Source: Frigoribacterium sp. (lineage in GTDB: Bacteria > Actinomycetota > Actinomycetes > Actinomycetales > Microbacteriaceae). From it: 33,253 bases of DNA. The notes under the pieces are model-generated. The model was given only the letters and a program-made list of their open reading frames with translations, had not been told where the DNA came from and ran no database searches. The DNA lies in the NCBI GenBank assembly GCA_025408445.1, contig JANYIZ010000058.1, positions 1-33,253 on the forward strand. Reading direction: 5' to 3'. A program made the position numbers and the translations under genes. Positions 14,004 through 23,605 of this stretch are shown here, in pieces (the stretch's first letter is position 1; each line of letters begins with the position of its first letter).

Positions 14004-14275
14004 ATTTGGTGTCGGGGCTGACCTGTGCGCCGTCTACGTTGGCCCATCCTCACTGGCACTGCCAGTCTCGGTGAGCCTTTACAGGGAATATGCGGTTTTC
14101 GTGATTGTTGGCCCCATTCGGCCGCAACGCACCTTCTGCCCGAATGCTCAGGGGAATACCTGCTGGTACAAGCGGAACGACGGGAATCGGCAACCGCCGT
14201 ACCCGGACTAGTCCAGGGTTACATGCGAAAAACCCAGAAACGGATGCGACGTGACAATAATCACCGAAATCTGTG

Positions 14276-14347
14276 TGCCCCTGGAGGGACTCGAACCCCC
14301 AACCGTTTCCTTAGGACGGAACTGCTCTTCCATTGAGCTACAGAGGC
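14276..14347 (-). tRNA. tRNA-Arg (anticodon CCU)
   Basis: The minus strand folds as a full cloverleaf: acceptor GCCTCTG with CAGGGGC (two G-U pairs at most), D stem GCTC/GAGC with a short seven-base loop, anticodon loop GTCCTAA giving anticodon CCU, and T arm GGGGG-TTCGAGT-CCCTC. The discriminator is A and CCA is not encoded. The top pair of the anticodon stem is a G-A mismatch. TAAACT about ten bases upstream of the gene (plus 14357-14362) is a likely -10 box. It reads AGG arginine codons. Its 3' end faces the accessory region, the orientation expected for a tRNA used as an integration site. Confidence 0.9.
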
Positions 14348-14495
14348 TGGCGTTGCAAGTTTAGCCGGAGGGCGATGAGTAGCGAGAATTGCGCGCTCGG
14401 AAGCGTGGGCACGGTGTCGTCGTCGCTAGTCATGGGCGGGAGGGGACCATGGGACTTCTTAGAAGAAAGCGGGCGGCTGAGACCGGCCAGCGGAA

Positions 14496-14993
14496 TCACG
14501 CCGCGGGCGCGAGGAACTCTTCCCACTCGGCCTCGGCTCGCTCGACCCCGCGCACCAGCCAGGCCGTCCCGTGCGGTGGCTTCGGGCGCACTCGCAGGGT
14601 CCAGTTCATCTCGGCGGGGGTGCGATCGCCCTTCAGGTTGTTGCAGCGCAAGCAGCAGGCCACGAGGTTCTCCCAGCTGTCGGCGCCCCCACGGGAGCGC
14701 GGGAAGACATGATCGATGGTGTTGGCCGTGCCCCCGCAGTATCCGCAGCGTTGCCCGTCCCGGCGGAGCACACCGCGACGCGACACCGGGATGAGTCGGC
14801 TGTTCGGGATGCGTACGTAGCGTGTCAATAGGATGACAGAGGGGCGGGCGTAGGAGCCGGATGCCGCCCACACCGGATGCTCGGCATCCGCCGCGACGAT
14901 CGTCGCCTTCTGGTTCATCACGAGCACAATCGCTCGCTTGAACGACACAACGGCGAGGGGCTCGAAGCCCGCATTCAGGACCAGCGTGCGCAT
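14496..14993 (-). CDS. HNH endonuclease
   Basis: A 165-residue protein starting MRTLVLNAGFEPLAVVSFKR. The HNH nuclease core is visible: CGYCGG, then TIDHVFPRSRGGADSWENLV (the DH and N of the motif), then ACCLRCNNLKGDRTP (last cysteine pair and N-x-x-K). The two CxxC pairs bind a structural zinc. This exact type is a conserved single-copy gene in many actinobacteria; its cellular target is unknown. ATG 14993 is preferred over 14999 because AAAGG then has six bases of spacing. It lies downstream of dtxR in the same orientation but is separated by a strong terminator at 15100. Confidence 0.9.
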   Translation of the reverse strand: MRTLVLNAGFEPLAVVSFKRAIVLVMNQKATIVAADAEHPVWAASGSYARPSVILLTRYVRIPNSRLIPVSRRGVLRRDGQRCGYCGGTANTIDHVFPRSRGGADSWENLVACCLRCNNLKGDRTPAEMNWTLRVRPKPPHGTAWLVRGVERAEAEWEEFLAPAA

Positions 14994-15334
14994 TGTCATC
15001 CTTTCGACGATGCCTGGACGGCTTCCAGGCAGTTCGATGCACCTTGGATTCCGGGAGAAGTCAGGGAAAGCGTGCGGTGAAGCGCCGGGGCAAACAAAAA
15101 GGCACTGTCAGTGAGACAGTGCCTGATGATTGCGCGCGGAGAAAACCGCCCGGTGCTGACAGCAGTGCCGTATGTAGAAAAGCGCGCGCGCATCCACGGA
15201 TTGGATGGCTCGTGATTTCGACATCTGGCTCTTTCTCGAAAACGACTCTCAGAATTGCAAGAATCCCAGCGTAACCCAGAATATCTGCGCAACCCGAAGC
15301 GTGACGCACCACGAAAGTAACCGTTAACGCGTAG
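14994..15334. other. Gap between the HNH gene and dtxR
   Basis: 341 bp without a gene. It holds the strong dtxR terminator at 15100-15124 and, presumably, the HNH gene promoter between that hairpin and 14993. The part at 15130-15330 shows no convincing coding signal. Confidence 0.5.
15095..15124 (-). terminator. Intrinsic terminator of dtxR
   Basis: On the minus strand a perfect 10-bp stem, AGGCACTGTC and GACAGTGCCT, with a five-base loop is followed directly by TTTTTGTTTG. It lies 210 bp after the dtxR stop and before the HNH gene. Confidence 0.85.
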
Positions 15335-16027
15335 TTAGATTCCCACGTAAACGTGAATCGCGACCTCGTTAGGTAATTCGAGCCCGTCTTCATGACCGTC
15401 CGCCTGCACCCGCACGTACGAACCAAAGGCAGAGAAGCTCGCCCTCGCGCCGGGCATCACGCCAGCGGAACGCAGTTGCTCCAGAAGCTCGACCTCATAC
15501 TGCACTGGCTCACCCAGGCGCCGGATGACGCCGACGATCGGTCCTACCGCCCCCAGCGTGAAGTTGACGATATTCACCACACCGTCCGAGAACTTGCCCG
15601 CGCTGTGATCACCGAATTCGTCGAGGCCCGGGATCGGGTTGCCGTAGGGCGAGTGCGTGGGGTGCTCGAGCATCTCGATGATCCGGCGCTCCACCGACTC
15701 GCTCATCACGTGTTCCCAGCGGCAGGCCTCCTCGTGAACGAGGGTCCAGTCGAGGCCGATCACATCGGCGAGGAGCCGCTCGGCGAGTCGATGCTTGCGC
15801 ATCACCTGGATGGCCTTGCTCCGGCCCTCCGCGGTAAGGGCGAGGTGACGGTCACCCTCGACGACGACGAGTCCATCGCGTTCCATGCGGCCGACCGTCT
15901 GCGAGACCGTTGGACCGGAGTGGCCTAGGCGTTCGCTGATCCGGGCTCGCAGGGGGAAGATGTTTTCTTCTTCGAGTTCGTAGATCGTGCGGAGGTACAT
16001 CTCAGTGGTGTCAATGAGATCGGCCAT
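15335..16027 (-). CDS. dtxR: DtxR/IdeR-family iron-dependent repressor
   Basis: A 230-residue metalloregulator in three parts: an N-terminal winged helix (RISERLGHSGPTVSQTVGRM), a dimerisation and metal domain, and a C-terminal SH3-like FeoA domain. The metal ligands of DtxR are all present: KHRLAE (His79, Glu83), LVHEEACRWEHVMS (His98, Cys102, Glu105, His106 in DtxR numbering). With ferrous iron it binds 19-bp palindromes and represses siderophore and iron uptake genes. Start ATG 16027 has AGGAGG five bases upstream. A matching iron box lies 28 bp upstream, so the gene is probably autoregulated. It diverges from serC. Confidence 0.95.
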   Translation of the reverse strand: MADLIDTTEMYLRTIYELEEENIFPLRARISERLGHSGPTVSQTVGRMERDGLVVVEGDRHLALTAEGRSKAIQVMRKHRLAERLLADVIGLDWTLVHEEACRWEHVMSESVERRIIEMLEHPTHSPYGNPIPGLDEFGDHSAGKFSDGVVNIVNFTLGAVGPIVGVIRRLGEPVQYEVELLEQLRSAGVMPGARASFSAFGSYVRVQADGHEDGLELPNEVAIHVYVGI

Positions 16028-16054
16028 CGTCGCCTCCTAACGCTGCATGCTTGT

Positions 16055-17234
<1,180 letters not shown>

Positions 17235-17236
17235 TC

Positions 17237-17470
17237 ATGCGCGTGTTCCTGAGGGATTCCGAGCGCCGCCCCGACCCGGTACCGGTGAAGACGGATGACC
17301 GCAGGCCCATCCTCATCGGTCTCGCCGTGTGGGTGATCGCCACCATCGTGGTCGTGCTGTTCTTCGCACCGATGAGCGGCTCCGGCAACAGCGGACTGCT
17401 GTCGACCTGCGTCGTCGGAATCGTGCTGGGACTCGCCGGTCTGGTTTACGCGGCCAAACGACCGAAGTAG
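17237..17470 (+). CDS. DUF2530 membrane protein
   Basis: A 77-residue protein with a charged N-terminus (RRPDPVPVKTDDRRPILIG) and two membrane helices: AVWVIATIVVVLFFAPM and STCVVGIVLGLAGLVYA. The DDRRPILIGLAVW segment is the mark of DUF2530, an actinobacterial family of unknown function commonly found after serC. It starts two bases after the serC stop, so it is translated from the same mRNA. Convergent with DUF3027. Confidence 0.85.
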   Translation: MRVFLRDSERRPDPVPVKTDDRRPILIGLAVWVIATIVVVLFFAPMSGSGNSGLLSTCVVGIVLGLAGLVYAAKRPK

Positions 17471-17500
17471 GGTTCCCCGGCGCGCGACCTGTCTACGTAC

Positions 17501-18121
17501 TCAGACCGAGCGCTCGTGCTCGTCTTCCGGCTCATCGTCGGTGTAATCGTCGTCAGTGTCGTCGTCGTCGTCATCCGACTCATCGATATCGACTCCGTCG
17601 AGATCGCCGCTGTGCAGCACGTCACTGCTCAGGTCGTCATCGTCGTCTTCGTCGTCAGATTCGTCGTCGTCCCTCTCGTCGTCGTCCCTCTCGTCGTCGT
17701 CCCTCTCGTCGTCGTCCCTCTCGTCGTCGTCGTCATCCTCATCATCCGACTCGTCGTCGTCGAGTTCGTCGTTGCTCTCGTCATCCTCCGCCGCGGTGTC
17801 CTGCGCGGCGGTGTAGTCGGCGAGGCGGTCGACCCACGGCACCCAGGCCGGAGAGAGCAGGGCGGCATCGCCCGGGGTCAACTCGGTCTCGAGCACGCTC
17901 GCGGAGGTCTCGTGCACATGGGCGATGCTCGCCGTCCAGCGCCATCCGGGGTACCCGGACAGGAGCGTCTCGAAGTAAACCGTCGTGACGCCGTCGCCCT
18001 CGTCGATCGATCCAGCAGGGGCACCGATCGACTCGGCTGAAGTGATCTCGAGCAGGGCGCCACGACCGAGCTCGAAGTCGGAGTCCGGTGCCACCGAATC
18101 AGGCGCCACCGAATCAGGCAT
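17501..18121 (-). CDS. DUF3027 protein with a very acidic repeat tail
   Basis: A 206-residue protein. Residues 19-105 match DUF3027: GRGALLEITSAESIGAPAGS, TLLSGYPGWRWTASIAHV, LETELTPGDAALLSPAWVPW and RLADYTAAQ. The usual family member has a large extra N-terminal part; here only the conserved C-terminal domain is present. The last 95 residues are almost only Asp, Glu and a few Ser or Arg, including four ERDDD units. Such tails bind metal or basic proteins or aid solubility; function is unknown. ATG 18121 overlaps the end of the cold-shock gene by 8 bp, so the two are coupled. Confidence 0.8.
   Translation of the reverse strand: MPDSVAPDSVAPDSDFELGRGALLEITSAESIGAPAGSIDEGDGVTTVYFETLLSGYPGWRWTASIAHVHETSASVLETELTPGDAALLSPAWVPWVDRLADYTAAQDTAAEDDESNDELDDDESDDEDDDDDERDDDERDDDERDDDERDDDESDDEDDDDDLSSDVLHSGDLDGVDIDESDDDDDDTDDDYTDDEPEDEHERSV
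17661..17720. repeat. Four perfect 15-bp tandem repeats
   Basis: TCGTCGTCGTCCCTC is repeated four times without change inside the DUF3027 gene and encodes ERDDD units. Being in frame, copy-number change would lengthen or shorten the acidic tail without breaking the gene. Confidence 0.9.
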
Positions 18122-18494
18122 CGAGTTCGTCCGCTACCTTGCGCAGCATCGCGGCGATCGTCTTGCCGTGCTTGCCGTCGGGGTAGCGGCCGCGCTTGAG
18201 GTTGGTACCGATGCCGTCGAGCAGCTTCACCAGGTCCTCGACGATGATCGACATGTCATCCGCTGGCTTGCGGCTCAGCTTGGCGAGACTCGGCGGTGCC
18301 TCGAGCACGCGCACCGAGAGTGCCTGCGCTCCGCGCTTGCCGTCGGCGATACCGAATTCGAGTTTGGCGCCCGCCTTGACTGTCGTGCCCGCGGGGAGTG
18401 CAGAGGCATGCAGGAAAACTTCCTGGCCGTCATCAGAACTGATAAAGCCGAAGCCCTTTTCTTCATCGTAGAACTTGACCTTGCCGGTGGGCAT
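18114..18494 (-). CDS. Cold-shock domain protein with C-terminal extension
   Basis: A 126-residue protein. Residues 1-65 form a cold-shock domain, MPTGKVKFYDEEKGFGFISS with the RNP1 (KGFGFI) and RNP2 (VFLHAS) nucleic-acid motifs. After VRVLEAPP a 55-residue helical extension follows, ending GKTIAAMLRKVADELDA. Standard CspA proteins end at about 67 residues, so this is the extended actinobacterial type. It binds single-stranded RNA or DNA. ATG 18494 has AAGAGG six bases upstream. It leads a two-gene unit with DUF3027. Confidence 0.9.
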   Translation of the reverse strand: MPTGKVKFYDEEKGFGFISSDDGQEVFLHASALPAGTTVKAGAKLEFGIADGKRGAQALSVRVLEAPPSLAKLSRKPADDMSIIVEDLVKLLDGIGTNLKRGRYPDGKHGKTIAAMLRKVADELDA

Positions 18495-18562
18495 GGCGGT
18501 ACCTCTTTCGCTTAGCTGTGCCCGTAAGACTACGGGGAGTCGGGGGCCGTATCCTTATAACT

Positions 18563-18859
18563 GTGGCAAAAGAAACCCCGGTGACCATTCATCGTAACGA
18601 ACGCGTGTTGGCCTTCATGATCGCAGGGATCGTCGGCCTGTCCATCGTGGCTTTCCTCACCGTGATTATCGCCACGGCAGTCGGCCTGCCCGGTAACCAG
18701 TTCCAGGGTGGGTTCTGGCAGGCGGTAGCGCTCCTGCCCGGTGTGGGGCTGCCGATCGGGTTCTTGTTGATCATCGCACTGCTCGTCATCAGCGCGCGTC
18801 GTCGCGGCCGCGATGCTGCCGCCTCAGTACCCCGCAACTCCAGCTCGACCAAGAAGTAA
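18563..18859 (+). CDS. Two-helix membrane protein
   Basis: A 98-residue protein with a short N-terminus, helices VLAFMIAGIVGLSIVAFLTV and VGLPIGFLLIIALLVISARR, and a basic serine-rich tail. GTG 18563 is chosen because TATCCT lies 7 bp upstream, a likely -10 box for a leaderless mRNA; the open frame extends upstream but those residues are not membrane-like. No known function. Similar proteins sit before the helicase-associated gene in related actinobacteria. Its end is 49 bp before the next start. Confidence 0.7.
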   Translation: MAKETPVTIHRNERVLAFMIAGIVGLSIVAFLTVIIATAVGLPGNQFQGGFWQAVALLPGVGLPIGFLLIIALLVISARRRGRDAAASVPRNSSSTKK

Positions 18860-18908
18860 TACGCAGCGATTCGGCGGTTCCGCCGGACACAGGAACGGGC
18901 GGGTAGAC

Positions 18909-20780
18909 ATGAGCGACACCCTGTCAGTGGCGACGCGCCTCCGCGCGATGGACGACGCCGCGATCGCTGCAGCGATGCGGGCTCGGGACGTTAGCCCATC
19001 CGGCGTCAAGGACTTCTTCGACCTCGCCGAGGCCTTCGTCGACCGTGCGTCGATCCAACAGATTCTCACGCGACTGGACCGGGAGACCCTCGCGGTGCTC
19101 ACCGCGATCGGCCAGCTCACCGAGGAGGCTGGGCCGCCGTCGGCCGCAGATCTCGCCAAGCGGCTGTCGGCACTCTCCGATCGCGAGGTCTCCGCAGCAT
19201 CCGTCTCCGATCGCGTCGCAGCGGTGGCGGGGCTGCTGCTGCTCGACGAAGAGTCGGGCCGCTTCGCTGCGTACGACAGTGTGCGCGACCAGCTGCGCTC
19301 CTGGCCGGCCTTCGGCCTCCCCTCACTCGCTGACCTCACGGCGGCGAGCGCCCCTGCCGCTCTAGAACCGGTACCGGACGTTGACCACCGCTTCATCGAC
19401 CGGCTCGGTGCCGAGCGCGCTTTCGCCGCCATCACGGCCATCACTGAGCTTCTCCTGGAAGTGGAGCGCGAGCCCGCCCGTCAGCTGGCGAAGGGAGGCG
19501 TCGCCCTCCCCGACAGCAAGCGGCTCGCCCACGCGATGAGCGTCGACCTCGAATCGGTGGCCGTCTTCCTCGCCGTCGCCGAGCGCGCCGGACTTGTCGC
19601 CCGCGAGACCTGGTCGTGGATGATCACCGAGAACGGCAGCGCCTGGCTGCTGCGCTCAACGGGCGCCCGCTGGGCCACGCTCGGCTCGGCCTGGTTCGAA
19701 CGCCTGCCCATCGACATCCGCGCGCTGCTTGGAGAGCGCACACACGCCCTGTGGGGCTCCGGGCTACGGGGTTACATCGACTGGCTGTATCCGGCTGGCG
19801 GCGACTGGATGGACGAGCGCATCGGCGCCTACACCCGCGACGCGGAGCTGCTGGGTATCACGGCCAATCAGGCGCCCACCGGGCCCGGATCCCTGTTACT
19901 CGCCGACGGCATCCGCTCGGCTGAGGAGGCGATGACCGCCCTCTTGCCCGCCGAAGTCGAGCAGGTCTACCTGCAGCACGATCTCTCGGTGGTCGCTCCT
20001 GGGCCGCTTACCCCGCGGGTGGATGCCCGGCTACGGTCGCTCGCCGACGCGGAGAGTCGCGCCCTGGCCTCGAGCTACCGCGTGTCCACTTCGAGCGTCA
20101 ATCGGGCGATGGCCTCGGGCGAGACGGCGGAGTCGATCCTCGAGTTTCTCGGCAGCATCTCGCTCACGGGCATCCCGCAGCCTCTCGACTACCTCATCGG
20201 CGAGGCATCGAGCCGCTACGGGCAGGTGCGGGCAGGCAGCGTGACGGACCCGCGTCCGGATGCCCGCAGCTACATCCGTTCCGACGACGAACTACTTATC
20301 GGCACGATCGTCGTCGACCAGAACCTGTCGTCCCTCGGCTTCGAGCGCACCTCCGGGAACCGCGCCGAGAGTCGCTTCCCCCTTGATGTGGTCTTCTGGA
20401 CGGTGAGCGATGCGCGCTACCCGGTAGCTGCGGAGGATGCCGACGGCGAGATCGTGGCCCTGCGGCGGCAGCGCACCGCCCGACCAGCTCCCGCGGACGG
20501 ACCGCACCCGATTGATGCCCTCATCGAACGCCTGCGCCTCGGCGGTGAGCCCGAAGGTGAAGAGACCGGTCATGCGTGGCTGATCCGCCAGCTGGATGCC
20601 GCGATCAAGGCAAAGATGCCCCTCACCGTGAGCGTCACAATGCCGAACGGCACACTGGTGGACTACCAGCTTGAGCCGACGAGCGTGGCCGGCGGTCGCC
20701 TGCGCGGTCGAGATAACCGCGCCGCGATCGAGCGAACCCTGCCGCTGTCGCGCATCGCGGGCATCTCCCCGGCGAAGTAG
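18909..20780 (+). CDS. Helicase-associated C-terminal-like protein (PF13625 type)
   Basis: A 623-residue protein starting MSDTLSVATRLRAMDDAAIA. Alpha-helical N-terminal part (ILTRLDRETLAVLTAIGQLT, winged-helix-like), a middle with DWLYPAGGDWMD, and a C-terminal AEVEQVYLQHDLSVVAPGPL block that is the core of the helicase-conserved C-terminal-like domain, then LDYLIGEASSRYGQVRAGS. No Walker A or DEAD box is present, so it is not a motor. Its position before the XPB helicase matches Rv0862c/Rv0861c of Mycobacterium, which suggests that the proteins work together in DNA repair or recombination; that is inference from synteny. GGGCGGG precedes ATG 18909. Confidence 0.85.
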   Translation: MSDTLSVATRLRAMDDAAIAAAMRARDVSPSGVKDFFDLAEAFVDRASIQQILTRLDRETLAVLTAIGQLTEEAGPPSAADLAKRLSALSDREVSAASVSDRVAAVAGLLLLDEESGRFAAYDSVRDQLRSWPAFGLPSLADLTAASAPAALEPVPDVDHRFIDRLGAERAFAAITAITELLLEVEREPARQLAKGGVALPDSKRLAHAMSVDLESVAVFLAVAERAGLVARETWSWMITENGSAWLLRSTGARWATLGSAWFERLPIDIRALLGERTHALWGSGLRGYIDWLYPAGGDWMDERIGAYTRDAELLGITANQAPTGPGSLLLADGIRSAEEAMTALLPAEVEQVYLQHDLSVVAPGPLTPRVDARLRSLADAESRALASSYRVSTSSVNRAMASGETAESILEFLGSISLTGIPQPLDYLIGEASSRYGQVRAGSVTDPRPDARSYIRSDDELLIGTIVVDQNLSSLGFERTSGNRAESRFPLDVVFWTVSDARYPVAAEDADGEIVALRRQRTARPAPADGPHPIDALIERLRLGGEPEGEETGHAWLIRQLDAAIKAKMPLTVSVTMPNGTLVDYQLEPTSVAGGRLRGRDNRAAIERTLPLSRIAGISPAK

Positions 20781-21051
20781 GGCTTTCCTCGGCTCGCGCA
20801 AGGATCCTCGTCAGCAGGATTATGGACGGCAGGGGCCGCCGCGGTAATCGTGTTCGCCGATCAAAGCATCCGACCGACACGCCGCACTGCGGGGTCGGCA
20901 GGTTCGACGCGTTTCCTATTCGGCCTGATCCGCGCACCGGGTCGACCTCGCGAGAGTGAGCGCCGGTGTCAGCGCCAGCGTACGAGGCCCGCGGATGCCG
21001 CGAACCAGGCACCACGGACGACCACCCACCCACGTGACCTAGGCTAACGAG

Positions 21052-22719
21052 GTGGATGCGTTGTCTGGGCCCCTGATCGTGCAGAGCGACCGTACCGTGT
21101 TGCTGGAGGTCGCCCATCCCGCCGCAGAGGATGCCCGCCATGACCTCGCCGTCTTCGCCGAACTGGAGCGTGCGCCAGAGCACATTCACACCTACCGCAT
21201 CACGCGGCTCGGTCTCTGGAACGCCCGTGCCGCCGGCCACACCGCTCAGAACATGCTCGACACCCTCGAGAAGTACTCCAAATTTTCGATTCCCCAGAGT
21301 GTGTCCATCGATATCGCCGAGACCGTCGGGCGTTATGGCCGGCTCGTCATCGAGCGTGACGAGCACGGCACGCTCATCCTAAGGTCGAGCGATGCCGCGG
21401 TACTGAGCGAGATCGTGCGGGCCAAGCGCATCGCCCCACTGCTTTTTCTGCCTGACGACCAGCGGGGCAAAGGCACCGAGATCGACCGGTACGAGATTCG
21501 GCCCTGGGCGCGTGGACAGGTGAAGCAGGAGTTGGTCAAGCTCGGCTGGCCGGCCGAGGATCTTGCCGGATACACACCGGGCACGCCACATCCGATCTCC
21601 CTCAATACCAGCGCGTGGAACCTGCGGGAGTACCAGAATCAGGCGATCTCGAGCTTTGTGGATGGCGGTTCTGGTGTTGTCGTGCTGCCCTGCGGCGCGG
21701 GCAAGACACTCGTCGGCGCGGGAGCGATGGCCAGGGTCGAGACCACGACACTGATTCTTGTGACCAATACCGTCTCTGCCCGACAGTGGCGGGCCGAGCT
21801 GCTCAAGCGCACGACACTCACCGAGGATGAGATCGGCGAGTATTCCGGGCAGGTGAAAGAGGTGAAACCGGTCACCATCGCGACCTACCAGATCCTCACG
21901 GCGAAGCGCAAAGGCGAGTACGCCCATCTCGCGCTGCTCGACGCCCTCGACTGGGGTCTCGTGATCTACGACGAGGTTCACCTGCTGCCCGCTCCTGTCT
22001 TCAAACTCACCGCCGAGCTGCAGGCCCGTCGCCGCCTCGGCCTGACCGCGACACTCGTGCGCGAGGATGGTCGCGAGGGCGACGTCTTCAGCCTGATCGG
22101 TCCGAAACGGTTTGACGCACCCTGGAAGGAGATCGAGGCTCAGGGCTTCATCTCCCCCGCCTCGTGCTTCGAAGTGCGGATCGACCTGCCCGCGCAGGAG
22201 AGACTCGAGTACGCCGCATCCGCCGACGACGAGCGTTACCGGCTCGCCGCAACCGCCCCGGCGAAGCTGCAGGTGGTGCGGGATCTCGTGAAAAAGCACG
22301 CGGGCGAGCGCATCCTGGTGATCGGCCAATACCTCGACCAGATCGATACCCTCGCAGAAACCCTCGACGCCCCCAAGCTCACCGGGTCCACCCCGATCGA
22401 GGAGCGTGAACGGCTGTATCAAGCCTTCCGCGAGGGTGAGATCACCCTGCTCGTGGTGTCAAAGGTCGCAAACTTCTCAGTGGACCTGCCCGAGGCGACG
22501 GTGGCCATCCAGGTCTCCGGGAGTTTCGGTTCACGCCAGGAGGAGGCCCAGCGTCTCGGAAGGCTGCTGCGTCCGAAGGAGAGTGGGCTTCCCGCCAATT
22601 TCTACACCCTGGTCGCGCGGGACACCGTTGACCAGGACTTCGCCCAGAACCGCCAGCGCTTCCTCGCCGAGCAGGGCTACAGCTACACGATCCTCGACGG
22701 GGACGCGATCGCGGCCTGA
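21052..22719 (+). CDS. XPB-type DNA repair helicase
   Basis: A 555-residue superfamily 2 helicase. The N-terminal 190 residues form the XPB damage-recognition-like part. The motor follows: Walker A PCGAGKT (residues 213-219), DEVH box at 307-310, LTATLVREDGREGD (motif III plus the RED motif typical of XPB), VIGQYLDQID, and QVSGSFGSRQEEAQRLGRLL (motif VI). XPB proteins unwind DNA 3' to 5'; the bacterial form is implicated in repair. It is likely leaderless: GTG 21052 is 6 bp after TAGGCT with no ribosome site. The 270-bp gap before it shows nothing else. Follows the helicase-associated protein. Confidence 0.95.
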   Translation: MDALSGPLIVQSDRTVLLEVAHPAAEDARHDLAVFAELERAPEHIHTYRITRLGLWNARAAGHTAQNMLDTLEKYSKFSIPQSVSIDIAETVGRYGRLVIERDEHGTLILRSSDAAVLSEIVRAKRIAPLLFLPDDQRGKGTEIDRYEIRPWARGQVKQELVKLGWPAEDLAGYTPGTPHPISLNTSAWNLREYQNQAISSFVDGGSGVVVLPCGAGKTLVGAGAMARVETTTLILVTNTVSARQWRAELLKRTTLTEDEIGEYSGQVKEVKPVTIATYQILTAKRKGEYAHLALLDALDWGLVIYDEVHLLPAPVFKLTAELQARRRLGLTATLVREDGREGDVFSLIGPKRFDAPWKEIEAQGFISPASCFEVRIDLPAQERLEYAASADDERYRLAATAPAKLQVVRDLVKKHAGERILVIGQYLDQIDTLAETLDAPKLTGSTPIEERERLYQAFREGEITLLVVSKVANFSVDLPEATVAIQVSGSFGSRQEEAQRLGRLLRPKESGLPANFYTLVARDTVDQDFAQNRQRFLAEQGYSYTILDGDAIAA

Positions 22720-22852
22720 GGCAGTCGCAGATCCTCGAGCGGCGCGGCCAGTGAGCCCGTTCCGGCGGGATGGCTCGGAGCGAAACGGCTCTTCGCGCCG
22801 AAATCGGCTCGCCGTCGCCCGGGCGGGCGGCAGGGCCGGGCGGCAGCCGCGG

Positions 22853-23605
22853 CTAGCGCGCGACCTCGTAGCGCAGCAGCAGGGTGTTGCCGGAGACCAG
22901 CACGTGCCCGAGAATCAGCTCGCTCGGATGGGCCAGTTCCCCGGCGGCGATGCGCTTGGCGTCGCGCGCCACCAGCTGCGGGCTCATCGTGAGGCACAGC
23001 TCGTGGACGACGCCGGCGGCGATGAGCGTGCCGAAGAGCGACGGACCGCCCTCGCAGTGCTGCTGGGTGAGGCCTCGCTCGGCGAGGGCAACCGTCATCG
23101 CGACGGGGTCGAGTTCGTCCCCTCCCGCGATCACGATGTCGGACACCGCTGCGAGCCTGTCTCGGCGATCGCGCGGTGCGGCATCCGTCGTAATGATGAT
23201 CGGCCGAACCGGAGCGTCGGTCAAGATGCGAGAGGCCGGGTCGAGGTCGAGACCGTGCGAGACGATCGCGAACACCGGATGCGGCGGCAGTCCCCTGGCA
23301 ACCCGCCGATCCGCCGACGGCTGCTGTAGCCGCATGGGACCGTAAGACTCCGCCCGGACCGTACCAGCGCCGACGATCACGACATCGCAGAGTTCGCGCA
23401 GCAGGTCGAAGACCCGATGGTCGGCGTCGCCCCCGAGGCCGCCGGATACCCCGTCAACCGTCGCAGCGCCGTCAACGCTCGAGACGAAGTTCACCCGCAA
23501 CCAGCTCTCGGACCGGTCCGCCCGCGCATACAGGGAAGACAGAGCATCGTCGGTCAGGTCGGATGCTGCCACCGGATACACGCTGTCTAGGCGCACAGTG
23601 GCCAT
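22853..23605 (-). CDS. Pyrimidine reductase family protein (RibD C-terminal type)
   Basis: A 250-residue protein with the dihydrofolate-reductase-like fold of the RibD C-terminal domain: WLRVNFVSSVDGAATVDGVS (N-S/M-DG), CDVVIVGAGTVRAESYGPM (the NADPH-binding GAGT-R-Y), HCEGGPSLFGTLIAAGVVHE (the EGGP loop) and ELCLTMSPQLV. These enzymes reduce aminopyrimidine or pterin-like substrates with NADPH. No deaminase domain is attached. The ATG overlaps the folP2-like stop by one base (TGATG), so the two are translated together and probably act in one pathway linked to folate or flavin. Precise substrate unknown. Confidence 0.85.
   Translation of the reverse strand: MATVRLDSVYPVAASDLTDDALSSLYARADRSESWLRVNFVSSVDGAATVDGVSGGLGGDADHRVFDLLRELCDVVIVGAGTVRAESYGPMRLQQPSADRRVARGLPPHPVFAIVSHGLDLDPASRILTDAPVRPIIITTDAAPRDRRDRLAAVSDIVIAGGDELDPVAMTVALAERGLTQQHCEGGPSLFGTLIAAGVVHELCLTMSPQLVARDAKRIAAGELAHPSELILGHVLVSGNTLLLRYEVAR

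Noticed and set aside
15392-15928. A 178-codon plus-strand frame opposite dtxR
   Set aside because: DtxR on the minus strand has all metal ligands, a ribosome site and a terminator; the antisense frame is a His/Arg-rich shadow.
17661-17720. Tandem 15-bp repeats considered as a CRISPR array
   Set aside because: Units are directly adjacent with no unique spacers and encode an in-frame protein repeat.
21379-22422. A 347-codon minus-strand frame opposite the helicase gene
   Set aside because: It lies wholly inside the XPB gene, whose motifs are complete, and shows no recognisable domain or start signal.
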